Source: Lepeophtheirus salmonis
Lineage: Eukaryota > Arthropoda > Copepoda > Siphonostomatoida > Caligidae
Reading direction: 5' to 3'
NCBI RefSeq assembly: GCF_016086655.4
Contig: NC_052135.2
Coordinates: forward strand, 11,560,363 to 11,624,362
DNA: 64,000 nt
Part shown: piece by piece, positions 1 to 12,375 of the stretch
How the letters are laid out: every line of letters begins with the position of its first letter
How positions within the stretch are numbered: the stretch's first letter is position 1
Notes under the pieces: model-generated
Seen by the model: only the letters and a program-made list of their open reading frames with translations
The model's database searches: none
What the model was told of the DNA's origin: nothing
Made by a program: the position numbers and the translations under genes

Positions 1-480
1 CATTATTTAGGACTTTGAATGACTATGTGTGTAAGGTTTGTCAATAAATATATGTATGTTTCAGCATATTTTTTTCTGCATCTTCTCCATATTGATAAAT
101 AGGATCAACTCTTCTCAAACATGATTACAAAAATCGTGGTGATCCAATCAAGACAGCATGAATTTATGTATAGTTGATATTTTGAGTAAAATATATTATA
201 TATTATAAAGATACAATATAAATGGTACATCAATATAAAAACAATTTATAACAAAAATAAAGAAAAAACAAAGAATTTAAATTCATACAGGCATATTTGA
301 AGCAATTATATGCATATTATTCAAATTTGTGGGATGAGTTAAGATATTTGGGAATTTTAGCTATATTTAGGAACCTTTATTTGAGAAAATTATCTTATAT
401 TGCCCCCCGATATAGCCTTTTCAAAATATATCATTTCCTCAATTTTGGATATTTTATGTACAATTTGCGGTTCCTCTAAA
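1..480. other. no gene seen; A/T-rich
   Basis: No coding signature, RNA gene or recognisable repeat boundary was found. The short open frame near 297-479 has biased A/T composition and no family resemblance. Confidence 0.4.
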
Positions 481-486
481 GTAGCG

Positions 487-544
487 GTTCTTAATTTGTG
501 GAAGAATTCCCCACCAGTGGTGAATTCTTCCTCAGATTAAGAAC
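487..544. repeat. hairpin, 23-bp arms, probably from hAT ends
   Basis: Arms 487-509 and 522-544 are complementary at about 21 of 23 positions around a 12-nt loop. The outer arm begins GTTCTTAATTTGTGG, like the classic hAT terminus (CAGNGGTTCTNAANNTGTGG). A hAT transposase fragment lies 350 bp downstream, so this may be a fold-back remnant of that element's end. Confidence 0.5.
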
Positions 545-899
545 GTGGATAATGGTGGAGATACCAAGATCGGAATGATTGGTCAGACATAAGAACCAAG
601 GCTTCAAAATTTCCCCAATTTCAACCAAATTTCAAATCACAACTATTTAACGACTATTTTAATATTAAAAACAACCAATATATGATGTATTGTTACTCAT
701 GTTTGGGTCAGAAATGTCAACACTGCACCCCCCCCCTCCTCCCTGCAAACTCACTCTTTTTGAGTATCTCCTTGTGGTGTAACAGGTGAGTAAAAGAGCT
801 CCCACTACTTTAATTATGCATACGTGTATATATCCTTATACTTATTTTATTTAGTTTAATAACTGCTGTGATGATATTGCTTGTTAAGGGTTAAGATTT

Positions 900-1418
900 G
901 TGAATGCACAGGAAAAAGTGAGGCAAGTTCGAGACTGGCCGCAGTGCAATGGCTTTTCCGGCGTTGGGGCAAATCGTTACATCAGCGACGTTCTCAAGAA
1001 CGAAGCCATCTTCAACCTCAACAGGCAACTGCACGAGTTCCATGACTATTGTCCAGACATGAAATGCGAAAACCCAATGATGGTTCCCTTCATCTTTCGA
1101 GTTGACAACTTAACGAATGAAGCAGAAGTCATCGAAACCCATTTTTTTAATCGTACTCCGTAGCAAAGCCTGAAGGCATTTTGGGCCGCTATGCATGGTG
1201 TGTATCCTGACGTTGCTGGGGTGGTCCTCACACTACTGGTTACATTTCCCTGCAAGTACCTGTCTGACTCGGCGTTTTGGAGCATGCTTGAGGTCAAAAC
1301 CAAATTGGAAAATGGCCTGATCGACCTTCAATCTAATTTGCACTGTGCCATTTTGAACTTTGAGGCACTCTTCATGGCAAAACAAATGCATGAGTCTCAT
1401 TTACATGTATGCGTCTAG
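900..1418 (+). pseudogene. hAT-family transposase fragment (ZBED5/SCAND3-like C-terminal dimerisation region)
   Basis: The frame reads from 900 to 1418 and is interrupted by one in-frame TAG at 1161-1163. The part after the stop (FWAAMHGVYPDVAG, then LLVTFPCKYLSDSAFWSML, then KTKLENGLIDLQSNLHCAI) follows the pattern of the hAT C-terminal dimerisation region in ZBED5/FAM200/SCAND3-like proteins: FW...YP, LLPF.STYLCE.GFS, KTK.RN.L....LR.A. The first 87 residues would be the segment just before it. The BED finger and the first catalytic residues are missing, so this is a 3' fragment of a dead element. It is clearly more G+C-rich than its surroundings. The family call rests on recalled consensus, not a search. 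The single stop suggests fairly recent decay or a sequencing error. Confidence 0.65.
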
Positions 1419-2201
1419 TGTTGTATTTTTTGAATAGCCCAAATAAATTGAGGAAAAAACGAAGGAATATTTTAATATGCACTATTATTTTATATCATTG
1501 TCATAACTATTAGTAAAAAATATATTATACACAAACAAAAATTGTCAACGTAAAGTGGTACAAAAAAAGAAGAGAGTATATTTACGTACTAAACACTGAA
1601 TGATTTCATTCCAGCTTGCTTTTGTGTTATGTAAAAGACATGACGCATATATACACGATTTCTAACATCCAATGGTATTTCCTTCAACCACATTCTATTT
1701 TCTCAGATCCTTTCAATATCTTTCTTATTTTGTGGCCTCACAAATGATTTCCAAAGTTTGATGACTCATTTTGACAGTTTGTATTTGTTTATACACAATG
1801 TTATACATATGATTTGTAATATCCAATGAGTGTACGACGTACGTTATACTTAATTAATCATTGCACTTGTGATTTCTTTCGTTTTTAGTGCATTCAAACT
1901 GGATATTGAATCTATATACAATACATATAACTATCTATGAGCAAAAACTGTATATTCCATTATTCAATATAGCAAAATGAAACGATCTTATCTCTAAAAA
2001 ATGCAAGGACACAAGACAACTGACATAAAATATTAGGATTTTAAAGAATTACCTGCTATGAATCAACCTCATTTTTTCTTTTTATGAGTTGAAAGAAGAC
2101 ATGGAGACATGACACATCTAGTTACCTTTATTGTATCCTGCAACCTTTATCCTGAAAAAAAGAAAAGAAAAAAAAAAGACCAAATTCTTCCATGAAATTA
2201 C
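1419..2201. other. no gene seen
   Basis: A/T-rich DNA without coding signature. A ~65-bp stretch at 2123-2190 has a diverged second copy at about 39249-39305, so it belongs to some dispersed repeat. Confidence 0.4.
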
Positions 2202-3099
2202 CAGGGCCTCTGCAGGATTATATTGGGAAGGAATGGTTTTTTTTTCAAAAAAATAATTTTTTTGTAAAAAAATTGAAAAACTCAATATTAAATTTTTTGA
2301 AAAAATTTGGCAAAATAAAATTTTTTGCAAAAAAACTAAATTTAGATATTAAATAAATAATTTCAAAATCTAGAGCTGCTTACAATAAATTAAATTTTTT
2401 GGGAAAAAATTTCAAATATTATATTTTTTCGGAAATTATTCAAAAGTTAAATTTCAAATATTAAATTTTTTGTAAAATAAATTCAAAAATTCATAGGAAT
2501 TTTAGCGAATTAAATTTTTGTATTTTTTGGAAAAAAGTTTCAAAAATCCATGGCTTTTCTCTTAAAATTTAATTTTTTTTTACAACTGTGGACTTTTGAT
2601 TTTTTTTTTCTTCAAAAATGTAATATTTTGAAAGTAGCTATGTATTTTTAAATTTTTTTCCCCAAAAACTTAATCTTTTGTCAGTTACTGTGGATTTTTA
2701 AAAAAAAATTAAAATTTTGTTTACAGCTGTAGATTTTTGAATTTATTTTCCAAAAAAACAAACTATTTTGAGAATAATTCGAAAAAAATTATATTTTGTG
2801 AATAGCTATGGATTTTTAATTTTTTCCCCCAAAAACATAATTTTTGTCAGTAGCTTTGATTTTTGAAATTTTTTCCAAAAAATTGTATTTTTTGTGAATA
2901 GCTGTGGAGTTTTGAAATTTTTTGAGAAAAGCTATAGTTTTTTATAATTTTTTGCAAAAAAATTGAATATTAGATATTTAATTTCTGAAATATTTTTCCA
3001 AAAAATTTAATTTTTCAAATATTTTTTCAAGAAAAATAATTTTTATATTTTTCTTAAAAAAAAGCCCCTCCCATAACAAATTTCTGCGGACACCACTGA
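2202..3099. repeat. RepA copy 1 (CAGGGGCG-ended, 50-bp-unit filled)
   Basis: The left end CAGGGCCTCTGCAGG and the right end GCGGACACCACTG are inverted versions of one another. The interior consists of degenerate ~50-bp units with runs of T and A around motifs such as GTGAATAGCTATGGATTTTTG. There is no open reading frame of note. Confidence 0.7.
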
Positions 3100-3704
3100 C
3101 ATATGACTGAGAAAGACACAAAGGATATTGGTTTTTTGTTAATTCAATATTCGTATCTCAATTAAAATCTCTGTTGATGTTGTTTGTGAATTGACCTTGA
3201 TGTGAAATGGATGTTGATGACGAAAATTTATTTGTACATTTTATACATATGTATGTATCTTGAATATCCTTGAGAGCAACTTAATGCAATAAATTAACAA
3301 CTTATTTGTTACTTACTCAAGCTGTTAATAGGGACGGAACATCATTAGCATTAATAACCAATTTGAATTGAGGCATAATTTACTCGTACATCGTTTTTCT
3401 ATGAGTTTTGATAAACTTGTATGATTCTATCGCAATGCAAAATCTTTTTCTGAATAATAAGTAATAAAAAGTTAGTGTTGAGAGCCAGTTATAGCATTTA
3501 ATCAAATTTTTTATATTTTGTATATGTCTATCGCGTGAAAAACAAATTGTTATTTAAAAGTTAATGACAGTGAGCTGTCAAACGAAGGCTTAATTACGCA
3601 GAAAAAAAAGATACATAAATAAACGTGTGGTGATAAAAAATTGGCAAATGAAATTGGAGCATTCGATTTGCTCTCAATTTGGGTTTGACATGAAATAGGG
3701 AAAT

Positions 3705-4235
3705 ACATGGACGCTATAATTTCTAAACATTATTTCCAATATTAAATTTTTCGGAATATATTTCAAAAATGAAATTTCAAATATTCATTTTTTCCGGGAA
3801 AACATTTAAAAAATCGACAGCAATTATCAAAATATTAATTTTCGTGGAAAAAATTAAAAAATCGATAGCAATTATAAAAATATTAATTTTTTGGGAAAAA
3901 TTTAAAACTTAATTTCCAATATTAAATTTTTCAGAAAATATTTTCTAAAAAAAATATTTCAAATATTTTTTTGTTAGGGAAAAAAAATTAAAAAATCAAC
4001 AGCAATTATCAAAAAATTAACTTTTTCGAAAAAATTCCAAAAAAACAGTAGGAATTTACAAAAAATTCCAAAATTCACATCTTTTCACAAAAAATGTATT
4101 TTTTTATAAAATATTCAAAAATTAAATTTGAAATATTAATTTTTTTGGACACAAATTTATAAAATTAAATTTCAAATATTTAATTTTTTAGAAAAAAAAA
4201 ATTACTTCTATTTTTCCGTAATTTTTTTTCTTCCT
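3705..4235. repeat. RepA/RepB-type interior without recognisable ends
   Basis: Degenerate ~50-bp A/T units (TTTTTCGGAAAA, then ATCGACAGCAATTATCAAAA) recur about ten times. Neither the RepA nor the RepB terminus is visible, so this is a truncated or more diverged copy. Confidence 0.5.
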
Positions 4236-5103
4236 CAGAAAAAAAAAGTTATAGTCAAATACAAAAATTTCTTAATTTGGGTCTACAATTTTATAGATAA
4301 ATAAAACTTTTTTAAATAATTTTATAAAAAATTAATTTTTTTCTTAAATTACCTTCATTATTTGATAAATAATTTACTATCTTATTATCGAAGTATTCAA
4401 ACTGACTTAGTTATTGAACTTAGATTTTATCAATTCAATGAAAAAATATTTTTCTTTGTCTGATGCCTTAACTCGAACTGTACTTGAATCAATGCTCAAA
4501 AAATCGAACTCGAATCATTATTAATCGAATTCAACACTAACTATAAGTATTTATCCTGGAGTTAATCCTTAGTTACACAGAAAAAAGAATAAAAAATTTT
4601 ATTTGGTAGAGCGGTGTTCTCCATGGCTGAATAATAATATGTCTTGAAACATTGTTGCCAGACAATATAAGATCTACTACAAACTAATGATGTATATACA
4701 TACAACTTTCATCTCCTTCAACATTCTTAAGGGTCTAATGATAATAAAAATAATCGCTTCCAACGAAATATGAGTCATATATGTATTCTATAGTGAAAAC
4801 ATCATTTAAAGGTCATATTGAAGTTGATTTATCTAGGTAAGTTATATAACTTTCTCCCCCCAAAGGATTAGGAGAGTTGGAGAAGGGTATGAAACAGATA
4901 ACATCTTTAAGACATTTACAACATGTAAATATAATGTTGTTACATATAATGTTGTAGGTATTGAAAGAATTTGTATATATATGAAGGTAAATTAAACTGT
5001 ACCTTTTTTGAGCTGATATCTTTTCTGCTGGGCGCAATAAAAAAAACTGGCAAATTTGAAGGCTAAGTACAGATAACTTTCCTCATTTTGCTCACCAACT
5101 ATC
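4236..5103. other. no gene seen
   Basis: A/T-rich spacer. Around 4440-4530 the motif CTCGAA recurs several times, as it does near 33740-33900, which suggests another old repeat family. Nothing coding. Confidence 0.35.
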
Positions 5104-5662
5104 CCCAGGACGTCAGCCGCATTTTTTTAGGGCGGGAGATGGGCTTGGTTTTTGGAATATTTAAAAAAACAAAAATCAAAAAATTTAAATTTTAGGTAAA
5201 AACCTTTAAAAAATCTATAGCTATTCACAAAATATTAAATTTTTTAAAATTAAATTTACAATATTAATTTTTTTTTGGAATAAAAAACTTCAAAATTCAT
5301 AGCTATTTACTAAAAAAATTTTGGAAAAAATGTTCAATTAGTAATTTTTTTGAATAGTATGTTCAAATATTAAATTTTTGGGAAAAATATCAAAAATTAA
5401 GTTCTTTGAAAAAAATATCAAAAATTAAATTTCAAATATTACATTTTTTGAAAAAAAAATTCAAAAATCCATGACTATTCATGAAAAATTATATTTTTTG
5501 AAAAAAAAATTCAAAAACCCATGACTATTCATGAAAAATTATATTTGTTGCTCTGTTGTATAATTTGCCCCCAATGAGGACATTTTTCTCTAGTTAAAAG
5601 TAAAAGTAAAAATTCCTTAATTTGGGGAGGGGGATACAACCTCTCCAGACACCCCAGGGAAA
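5104..5662. repeat. RepA copy, degenerate ends
   Basis: The left end is AGGACGTCAGCCGCAT followed by a G-rich stretch and GGCTTGG. The right end is CTCCAGACACCCCAGGG. In between are ~50-bp A/T units, including two nearly identical consecutive ones ending in ATGACTATTCATGAAAAATT. Confidence 0.55.
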
Positions 5663-6371
5663 TTGCAAATCACGCAGCACATCTTAGAGCCCTTCAACTA
5701 TTAAAATGGGTACACATTTTTTATTGATGAAATAAATAATAAAAAAATATAAAAAGTACAATCTTTGACTCATGGAATCATATTTGGTACGTTAGAAAAG
5801 AAGAAGTTTTTTTTACAGCGGAAAAAAAAGAAAGTATTAACACGAAAATGGGACAGTCTAACTTATATATATATGTATAGAACTTTAGCAAGTAGCTTCA
5901 TTCAAGCTATCAATGAATGTGTGTAGATATGAACATTGAACATGTGAAATGATATTGGAGATTTATATTATATACAATGTGTATTTCTGTGTAATTCTCT
6001 GTCAATTATTACTCGTAAAAAATAATTTTGTATTATTTAATTGGAAAATAATATTATTTCTTCGGATTAATGTGATTACTATTATTTGAAGGAAATACGA
6101 AATATTGTAAATCCAGGACTATTTTTATTTCCGTATTTATGTACATATATTGAGAATACATATATAGACTCGTACATATGTAATATTTATCAAAGTCCTT
6201 CTCAGGATCACCACCTGGTCTCAATTCAAATTAATTGGTTTACGATTAAAAAAAACCAAGAATCAAAGACGTCTCAGAACCTATATTCTACATGAATAAG
6301 AGCTATCCTTGACTATTTCATGGAGTTATTCAAATCTCATATGAGATATGCATATGAGGTTTAATCGGTTA
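5663..6371. other. no gene seen
   Basis: A/T-rich spacer with no recognisable family. The short open frame at 6086-6295 is compositionally random. Confidence 0.35.
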
Positions 6372-6373
6372 TA

Positions 6374-7157
6374 CAGGGTGGTCCATTGGGATCTAAACAC
6401 TTATTAATTTAATAATTAATGAAGGTTGAGTGATTGAAATTAATTGATATTTCGATATATTAAATCAGAAACAATTAGTTACAAAACAAAACAAAATCTG
6501 AGTTCTCCAGCTTAGGTACAAGTCGAAAAAATGACTTTTTTTACGTGATCGACGAATTTCCATTCGCGCACTCCTTGACGCTGGGCGTCTCCAGGACAAC
6601 CGTCTACGCCGTCAGCAAGACTGAAACCTTGGAAAGGAAGAAGGGCTCTGCAAAAGGCCAAACTGGATCTGGAGGAGTTATAGAAAACAGCCCAGGCCAA
6701 TCCTCTCAAGTCCATCAGGGCTAATGCAAGAGATTCTCGATTTTCTCGCTAGACTGAAAGAGCCTTGTGAGGATGGAGATTCCATTTTGACACCAAAAAT
6801 AAGAGAAACCCATCTCCTTCGTTGCAAAAACTCTTTGAACTATTTGGTCCACTCCAGGCCTAATGCCCATTCCGTCAACTTCACCTTTTGGGATGCATGT
6901 CGAAGGGAAGGCCTGCAGTGTCTATTATCCAAAAACCAAGGCCCTCAAAGCCCCTATCAGCCAACACTGGGACCCTATGACAGAGGAATACATCTGCAGG
7001 GGGCGCTAGGCCTTCTGCTACAATCTGTAAGCCATCTGCCGGTCAGACACACATCTATTTATAGTATGGATTTTGTTGAAATTATATTGTTAATAAATAA
7101 ACTATATCTTGTTGAAGTTTAAAATTCAAACTGTTCAGATTTTAATGTATCACTCGG
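6374..7157 (+). mobile_element. internally deleted Tc1/mariner (maT-like) element
   Basis: The left end CAGGGTGGTCCATTGGGATC (from 6374) matches the inverted right end at 7130-7157 at about 20 of 28 positions, mostly with C-to-T differences. TA dinucleotides flank both ends (6372-6373 and 7158-7159), as expected of Tc1/mariner target-site duplication. Inside, broken + strand frames give a helix-turn-helix remnant (LGVSRTTVYAVSKTETL-like, about 6570-6630), a second piece resembling TPKIRETHLLRCKNSLN (6800-6845), and a C-terminal tail near 6900-7060. The DDE catalytic core is missing. At 784 bp the element is about 60% of the usual 1.2-1.3 kb, so it is non-autonomous and dead. Confidence 0.7.
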
Positions 7158-8019
7158 TAAACACCCTTATGATATTTATTCACGTAAAGATGCTTCTATC
7201 ATTATCGAATGAGTGAATTTAAAGAGATGGGTATAGAATATCTTAATAATAATGCAATGCTCAACGTTAGATAACGTTGTTTGAGAAGCATCATTAATCC
7301 AATAGAATGATGTAAGCATTTGAAACAAATGGATTAGATATAATATAATAGCAACATTTCATTTGAATGGTTATTGAATAATTATGATAGCTTTAGATTT
7401 TAGAAGAACACACAAAAAAAAACTGCAAAATCATGGCTCATGGTCCTATCAGTTATGGATGAGTTGAGCACGAATTTGTTATAATTAATATTGGGTATCA
7501 GTTAGGAAATACTAGATCGGCGTGAGACCGTTTTATTTTTTGCTGGACCGAATTAATTCTAGATCAATTTTACAGATAAATTGTTTATAACATGACATCA
7601 TGTGTTTTTTCAAGAACAATGACGATTTAAAAAGTTTTAACAGAGAGAACTTGGATTAATTTTGATCCTGCTGTCTCTTAGATATATACCTACATCATTT
7701 GTTCTAGAACTTATGATGTACTCTTGAGATTTTATTTTTAATTAATGACATTTGATCTAGAAAAAAAAATATATAAGACCGAAAAAAAAATCGTTTTATA
7801 AATCAAGAACGAAAAAAAAATCGGTCCATAAAGTGAGACTGAATCAAAATCGGTCTACAAGGTAAGACCGAAAAAAACCTGTACACGGTCTTAGATCGTA
7901 AAATCGGTCCAAATTGTTCTAGAAAAAATGACATAAGATTTAAAGCGAAAAAAAAATTATGTGCTGGACGGGTCTCAACATTAATTTTTAAAGTGTATTT
8001 TCCAATGATGTATGTATTA
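7158..8019. other. no gene; GACCG/CGGTC-rich repeat zone
   Basis: The 7500-7930 part is dotted with GACCG and CGGTC words, which also recur at 14965-15600 and 38950-39220. This looks like an old dispersed repeat. The rest is plain A/T-rich spacer. Confidence 0.4.
7777..7895. repeat. 30-bp tandem repeat, about four units
   Basis: Units start at 7777, 7807, 7837 and 7866. Each begins GACCG or a close variant, followed by an A run and then ATCGGTCC-like sequence. The period is 29-30 bp and divergence is moderate. Confidence 0.7.
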
Positions 8020-8526
8020 GTGATGTGATGATTAATTAAAATTGAAGAATCGGGTGTATTTGGAATCGGAATCGGCATCGGGAAAATAATGTTTAATTTG
8101 CAATTCCGATTCTTATTATTTATTAATGATTTTTAACTATTTATTACTTTACAAAGTGATGAAAAAAAATTAACCCCAAATTAAGAAAGTTTTGCTTTTT
8201 ACAAGAAAATTTAACATTTGAAAAATCTTTTTCAAAAATATTTTAATTTTTATGAATATCTATGGAGTTTAGAAAATTTTCTCCAAAAGATTGAACATTT
8301 GAAATTTTTTTCAAAAAAACTTATATGTAATATGTAATTTTTGAAATTTTTTGAAAATAACTCAGAATTTTACACTTAAATAAAATTTCATGAAAATAAC
8401 TGGGGATTTTTTAAATATTTATTTAAATTTAATATGATATTTATTAAATATTAGAAATATTTTTTCAAAAATTTTAATTGTTAAATTTATGTTTAAAAAA
8501 AAAAATTATGCAATTTGTTTTTCTTC

Positions 8527-8568
<42 letters not shown>

Positions 8569-8620
8569 CCAAAAACCAAGTCCATCCCCCCCATTCCACC
8601 CAATAAAAATATACAATCCT
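8020..8620. repeat. RepB left end plus 50-bp-unit interior, truncated
   Basis: It starts with a weak RepB terminus (TTAGTGATGTGATGATTAAT) and the RepB subterminal words AATCGGAATCGGCATCGGG near 8060. It continues into ~50-bp A/T units and ends in a run of 34 T (8530-8563) followed by a C-rich RepA-like edge. No matching right RepB terminus is visible, so it is truncated or a RepA/RepB composite. Confidence 0.55.
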
Positions 8621-9253
8621 TTGTACGCACCTGGTATTTTTAAGACAATGTAAAAAATACGAGTCTGAAATACTATCATGAACAAAATGTCTATTCTAAT
8701 CCTCATGACGTCAAGATTTATTTATACGCAAGAGTTAGACTCTAATATCTGCAGAAGCCTCACGGATCCTTCAAGGTTCAAAATGGTCAGTTGAACAATG
8801 CACATACCTATTAGACTTTTTATCCAAATGAGGAAATGACTTCCTACAAACATAAGTTTTCGTGTTTTTTAAGAGCTATTGAAGTTGTTATCCTTAAGAT
8901 ATGATATGTCGAGGTACTCTAATTGAAGGAAAACATTTCCACCTACAACGTCACTTTAATACTAATTTGCTCCTTATCTATGGTTATCATAGTAATATAC
9001 CAGTGAAGAAGTAGTGGCCCTAATTAAGGCGCTTTATGTTTGAATTGTTTGTGATCAATATCAGAAGTTATTATCAATGGAGTTACCTACTCCTGCATAT
9101 TTCTCCTTAAATAATGGATCTAATCAATGGGTCCTACTTACATATCTACATAACTAAAATAGTATTTTACATATCTATTGTATATGTAAACATGTATCTA
9201 CGTGTTTTTATTTATAAATAAATATACATCATCAATGTCTCTGCAATAAAAAC
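8621..9253. other. no gene seen
   Basis: A/T-rich spacer with no family recognised. Confidence 0.35.
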
Positions 9254-9255
9254 TA

Positions 9256-9818
9256 GTGATGGGACGAGTAAAAAAAAAAAAAAAAAAAAAAATGCCGATG
9301 CCGAGATTTCAATGCAATTTTAGTTAAAATTCCCGATTCTCTCTAATATTAAATGTTTTTTGAAAAAAAAAAAATTAAATATACAATTAGCTAGTTTTTT
9401 TTTTCAAAATTCACAACTATTCACAAAAATTAATTTTTTTTGGAAGCAAGTTTCAAAACCTATGGCTATTCTCATAATAATTATATTTAAAAAAAAACAT
9501 ACAGCTGTTCACAAAAGAATAATTTTTTTTTTTTCAAATATTAAATTTTGTGGAAAAATTTCCAAAATATCTGGCTGTTCTCAAAAAAATAAATTTTGTG
9601 GAATAAAATTTAAAAATTCAATTTCTTATCTAAAATTTAAAAAAAATTCCTTAATTTGGAGGGGTCCTTTTATTTCATAACTTAGAAAAGTAATAAATAG
9701 TTAAATAACAATAATTAATAATAATGGGAATCGCAAGTTAAACAATATTTTCCCTATGCCGATCTTGATTCCATAAAAAACACTCCGATTCTTCGATTCT
9801 GATTAATCGTCCCATCAC
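9256..9818. repeat. RepB copy, both ends intact
   Basis: The left end GTGATGGGACGAGTAAAA is flanked by TA at 9254-9255. The right end is the inverted GATTAATCGTCCCATCAC, flanked by TA at 9819-9820. Subterminal words include GCCGATGCCGA on the left and CCGATTCTTCGATTCTG on the right. The middle is the ~50-bp A/T unit shared with RepA. Confidence 0.75.
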
Positions 9819-10291
9819 TAGTAAAAAATGATTCTTGACGATACAGTAGGGAGAAGTATCCTCATGTTCAAACTCATGTCTCGAATCTGATCAAAATCTC
9901 TTCTCAATACGTAGGTACATCGATAAATAATTAAATGTATAATCTACTATGTACTTATACATATAAAACACTGCTCTACAAACTCACGAAATGGCATCAA
10001 ACTATGTACATCCGTATAAATAGATATTTTAACCGCTTTGTTTAAATGTTAGACCTTTCATTTGAATGCATTAATTAATATGTTTGAATACCAAACGCAA
10101 AAATTATGATCGAACCAATATCCAATTTTATTTTGCCTATGTGTATTATGCTTAAAAATAATTAATTTAGCTTATTTAGAGTTGGATCGTTATTTATTTT
10201 CTTGCAAATATTATAGGAGAAACCCAGAGCAGTTGCAACAACCAATGGTGTGAACATCCCCTTTTTACATATCTGTAAATGTAAGTATTTA
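9819..10291. other. no gene seen
   Basis: A/T-rich spacer between the RepB copy and mariner copy A. Nothing recognised. Confidence 0.35.
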
Positions 10292-11165
10292 CAAAGGTAG
10301 TTTGAAGAGTCCGTGCAAAGTCTGAGAGATTGCCTACTGGCGCGTATTGAGGTTATGTTTAGTTAGTAGCATCTCTTGGAAGAACACACACCAACTTTCA
10401 GCCAGATCGGTTAATTTCTTTCTGTTTGGCATTTGTTTGAATCGAGGAATCAGCCAGAAAGATTATGGCGACTGTCTTTTGGATTTACAAGTAATAATGC
10501 TTATCAAATATCTAGAAAAGGGCGAAATTATTACAGGAGCATATTATTCATCGCCATTATACCGTTTCAAATCCGAGCGGCTAGAAAAACCCTCATAATT
10601 GCCCTACCAATAAAGTACTTTTCGATCACGTCAACGCACCAGCTCACAGCTCAGTAATTTTGATTGCATAATTAGAAATAGGGTTCCAACTCATGACGCC
10701 CACAGCACTATTAGTCTCACGCACCATCACTCTTTTGTCATTCTTCACAACATATATCATGGATTTTATCGATGATTTCTGGAGTAGTAACTTCAACAGG
10801 GCGTCCAGAACGTTCAACGTCACTTGGACCCATATGGCCACTCCTAAAATTATGAATCCACTTTTAAACAGTTCTAATCGAAGGTTCAGACTCCCTATAA
10901 TGTTTTACAAGCTTCATTTTAGTCTCCTGATGCGTTTTTCCTTTCATAAAGTAATGTTTTATCAACACACGAAATTCTTTTTCGTCTATTTTTTGAAAAT
11001 CACTCCACTTCCTCTTCCAAACGAATGCCAAACAGATGAAATAGACAGATTTGGCTGAAAGTTGGTGTGTGTTCTTCCAAGAGATGCTATTAACTAAAAA
11101 TAACCTCGATATGCGCCAATAGTACCATCTCTTGGACTTTGTTCGGAATTTTCAAACGACCCTCG
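10292..11165. mobile_element. mariner (irritans/Himar1-like) copy A, halves head-to-head
   Basis: Both edges carry the same >100-bp mariner 5' end in inverted orientation: 10301-10410 reads forward and 11050-11160 reads backward, both containing the word TTGGAAGAACACACACCAAC or its complement. On the + strand, 10455-10690 encodes the catalytic half (LIKYLEKGEIITGAYYSS, later NAPAHSSVI and GFQLM). On the - strand, 10690-11005 encodes the N-terminal half (KKEFRVLIKHYFMKGK, then DVERSGRPVEV-like, then KNDKRVMVRE). The halves therefore face each other, with the junction near 10695. The 5' leader at the left joins the catalytic half directly, with the N-terminal coding part deleted. Internal stops are present and the element is inactive. 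Confidence 0.75.
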
Positions 11166-11757
11166 CATCTGCTTGAATTTTATTTATAAATACTTTTTAT
11201 AATTTTTTTAATGCCCAGTATATAGTCTTATTATATTTTAAATATGGAAAACTATGTGAGTTATGAAAGAGAACGTCAAACTCATGTTGTTTTGCTACAT
11301 TCATACTCAGATCTCCCTTGATGCCTTTAATTGATTATGCTAATGAAACTTGTAACGCCTCAAATATGATATGAAGAACATTTAAAAGTCATAAATATGC
11401 TACAGATATAGATGAACCCATTATAAGCAATTTTTATTTTTGTTTGTATTATTTAACCGGACCATTTTTAGCATGAGCAGGGTCTGGGCAAGATAAATGT
11501 GCGGCTTTTTTTTTTCAAATCACATTTTTGTTTATAAGAAAAAATAAATTATAACATAAGTCAAGTATTTGTACATGCCCACAGGCCTTTTTATAAGCTT
11601 TTTTAATAAATTGTGTAAATTTATTTTCTTAATGACACTTTTATAGAAAGGGATATTTATTTGTATAAAAATAAGCTAAATCTTTAAATGTCTTCAAATG
11701 TTTACAAAATTATATCAAGCTTAGGCTCCAGTTAACTGAGTGGCATGGCATGGGGAA
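11166..11757. other. no gene seen
   Basis: A/T-rich spacer. Nothing coding or repeated was recognised. Confidence 0.35.
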
Positions 11758-12375
11758 GTAGTGGCGCCCGCAGGGAGTGGACTGAAGGAAAATTTAAAAA
11801 AAAATATGAAATTTAATTTTAGAAATTTTTTTTGCAAAAAAAATATTTTTTGTGAACAACTGTAGATTTTGGAATTATTTTTTTTTCAAAAAATAAAGTC
11901 ATTTTTTGTGAATAGCTGTAGATTTTGAAAAGTTTTTCCAAAAATTTAATATATGAAATTTATAAAAAAAATGATATTTGTCAACAGCTGTGGATTTTTC
12001 AAAAAAAATTCTGTGAATAACTTGATTTCTGGAAAACATTTAATATTAAATTTTATTGTATATTTGTGGATTTTTGAAATTAAAAAAAATATTTTTTTTT
12101 GTGTTAACAACTGTAGATTTTTTTGTCAACAGTTGTGGATTTTCGAAATGTTTTTCAAGAAAAGTTGATTTTTTGTGAATAATTGTATATTTCAAAAAAA
12201 AAAAAAATTATTAACAGATGTGGATTTTTGAATTTTTTGTGAATTGCTGTTGATTTTTGAACTTTAAAAAAAAAATATATAATATATGAAAATTAATTTT
12301 ATGAAAAAATATTAATTGTTAGATTTTTTTTCAAACAAAGTCCAAAAACCAAGCCTCCACTCAAAAACTGGCCCT
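11758..12375. repeat. RepA copy (reverse orientation)
   Basis: The left edge GTGGCGCCCGCAGGGAGTGG resembles the RepA C-rich end. The interior is ~50-bp units read on the other strand (TTTTTTGTGAATAGCTGTAGA). The right edge CCAAGCCTCCACTC matches the subterminal GGCTTGG word inverted. The right terminus itself is lost. Confidence 0.6.

Noticed and set aside
1046..1303. Open frame on the - strand over the hAT fragment
   Set aside because: It is a shadow of the + strand transposase frame and has no homology of its own.
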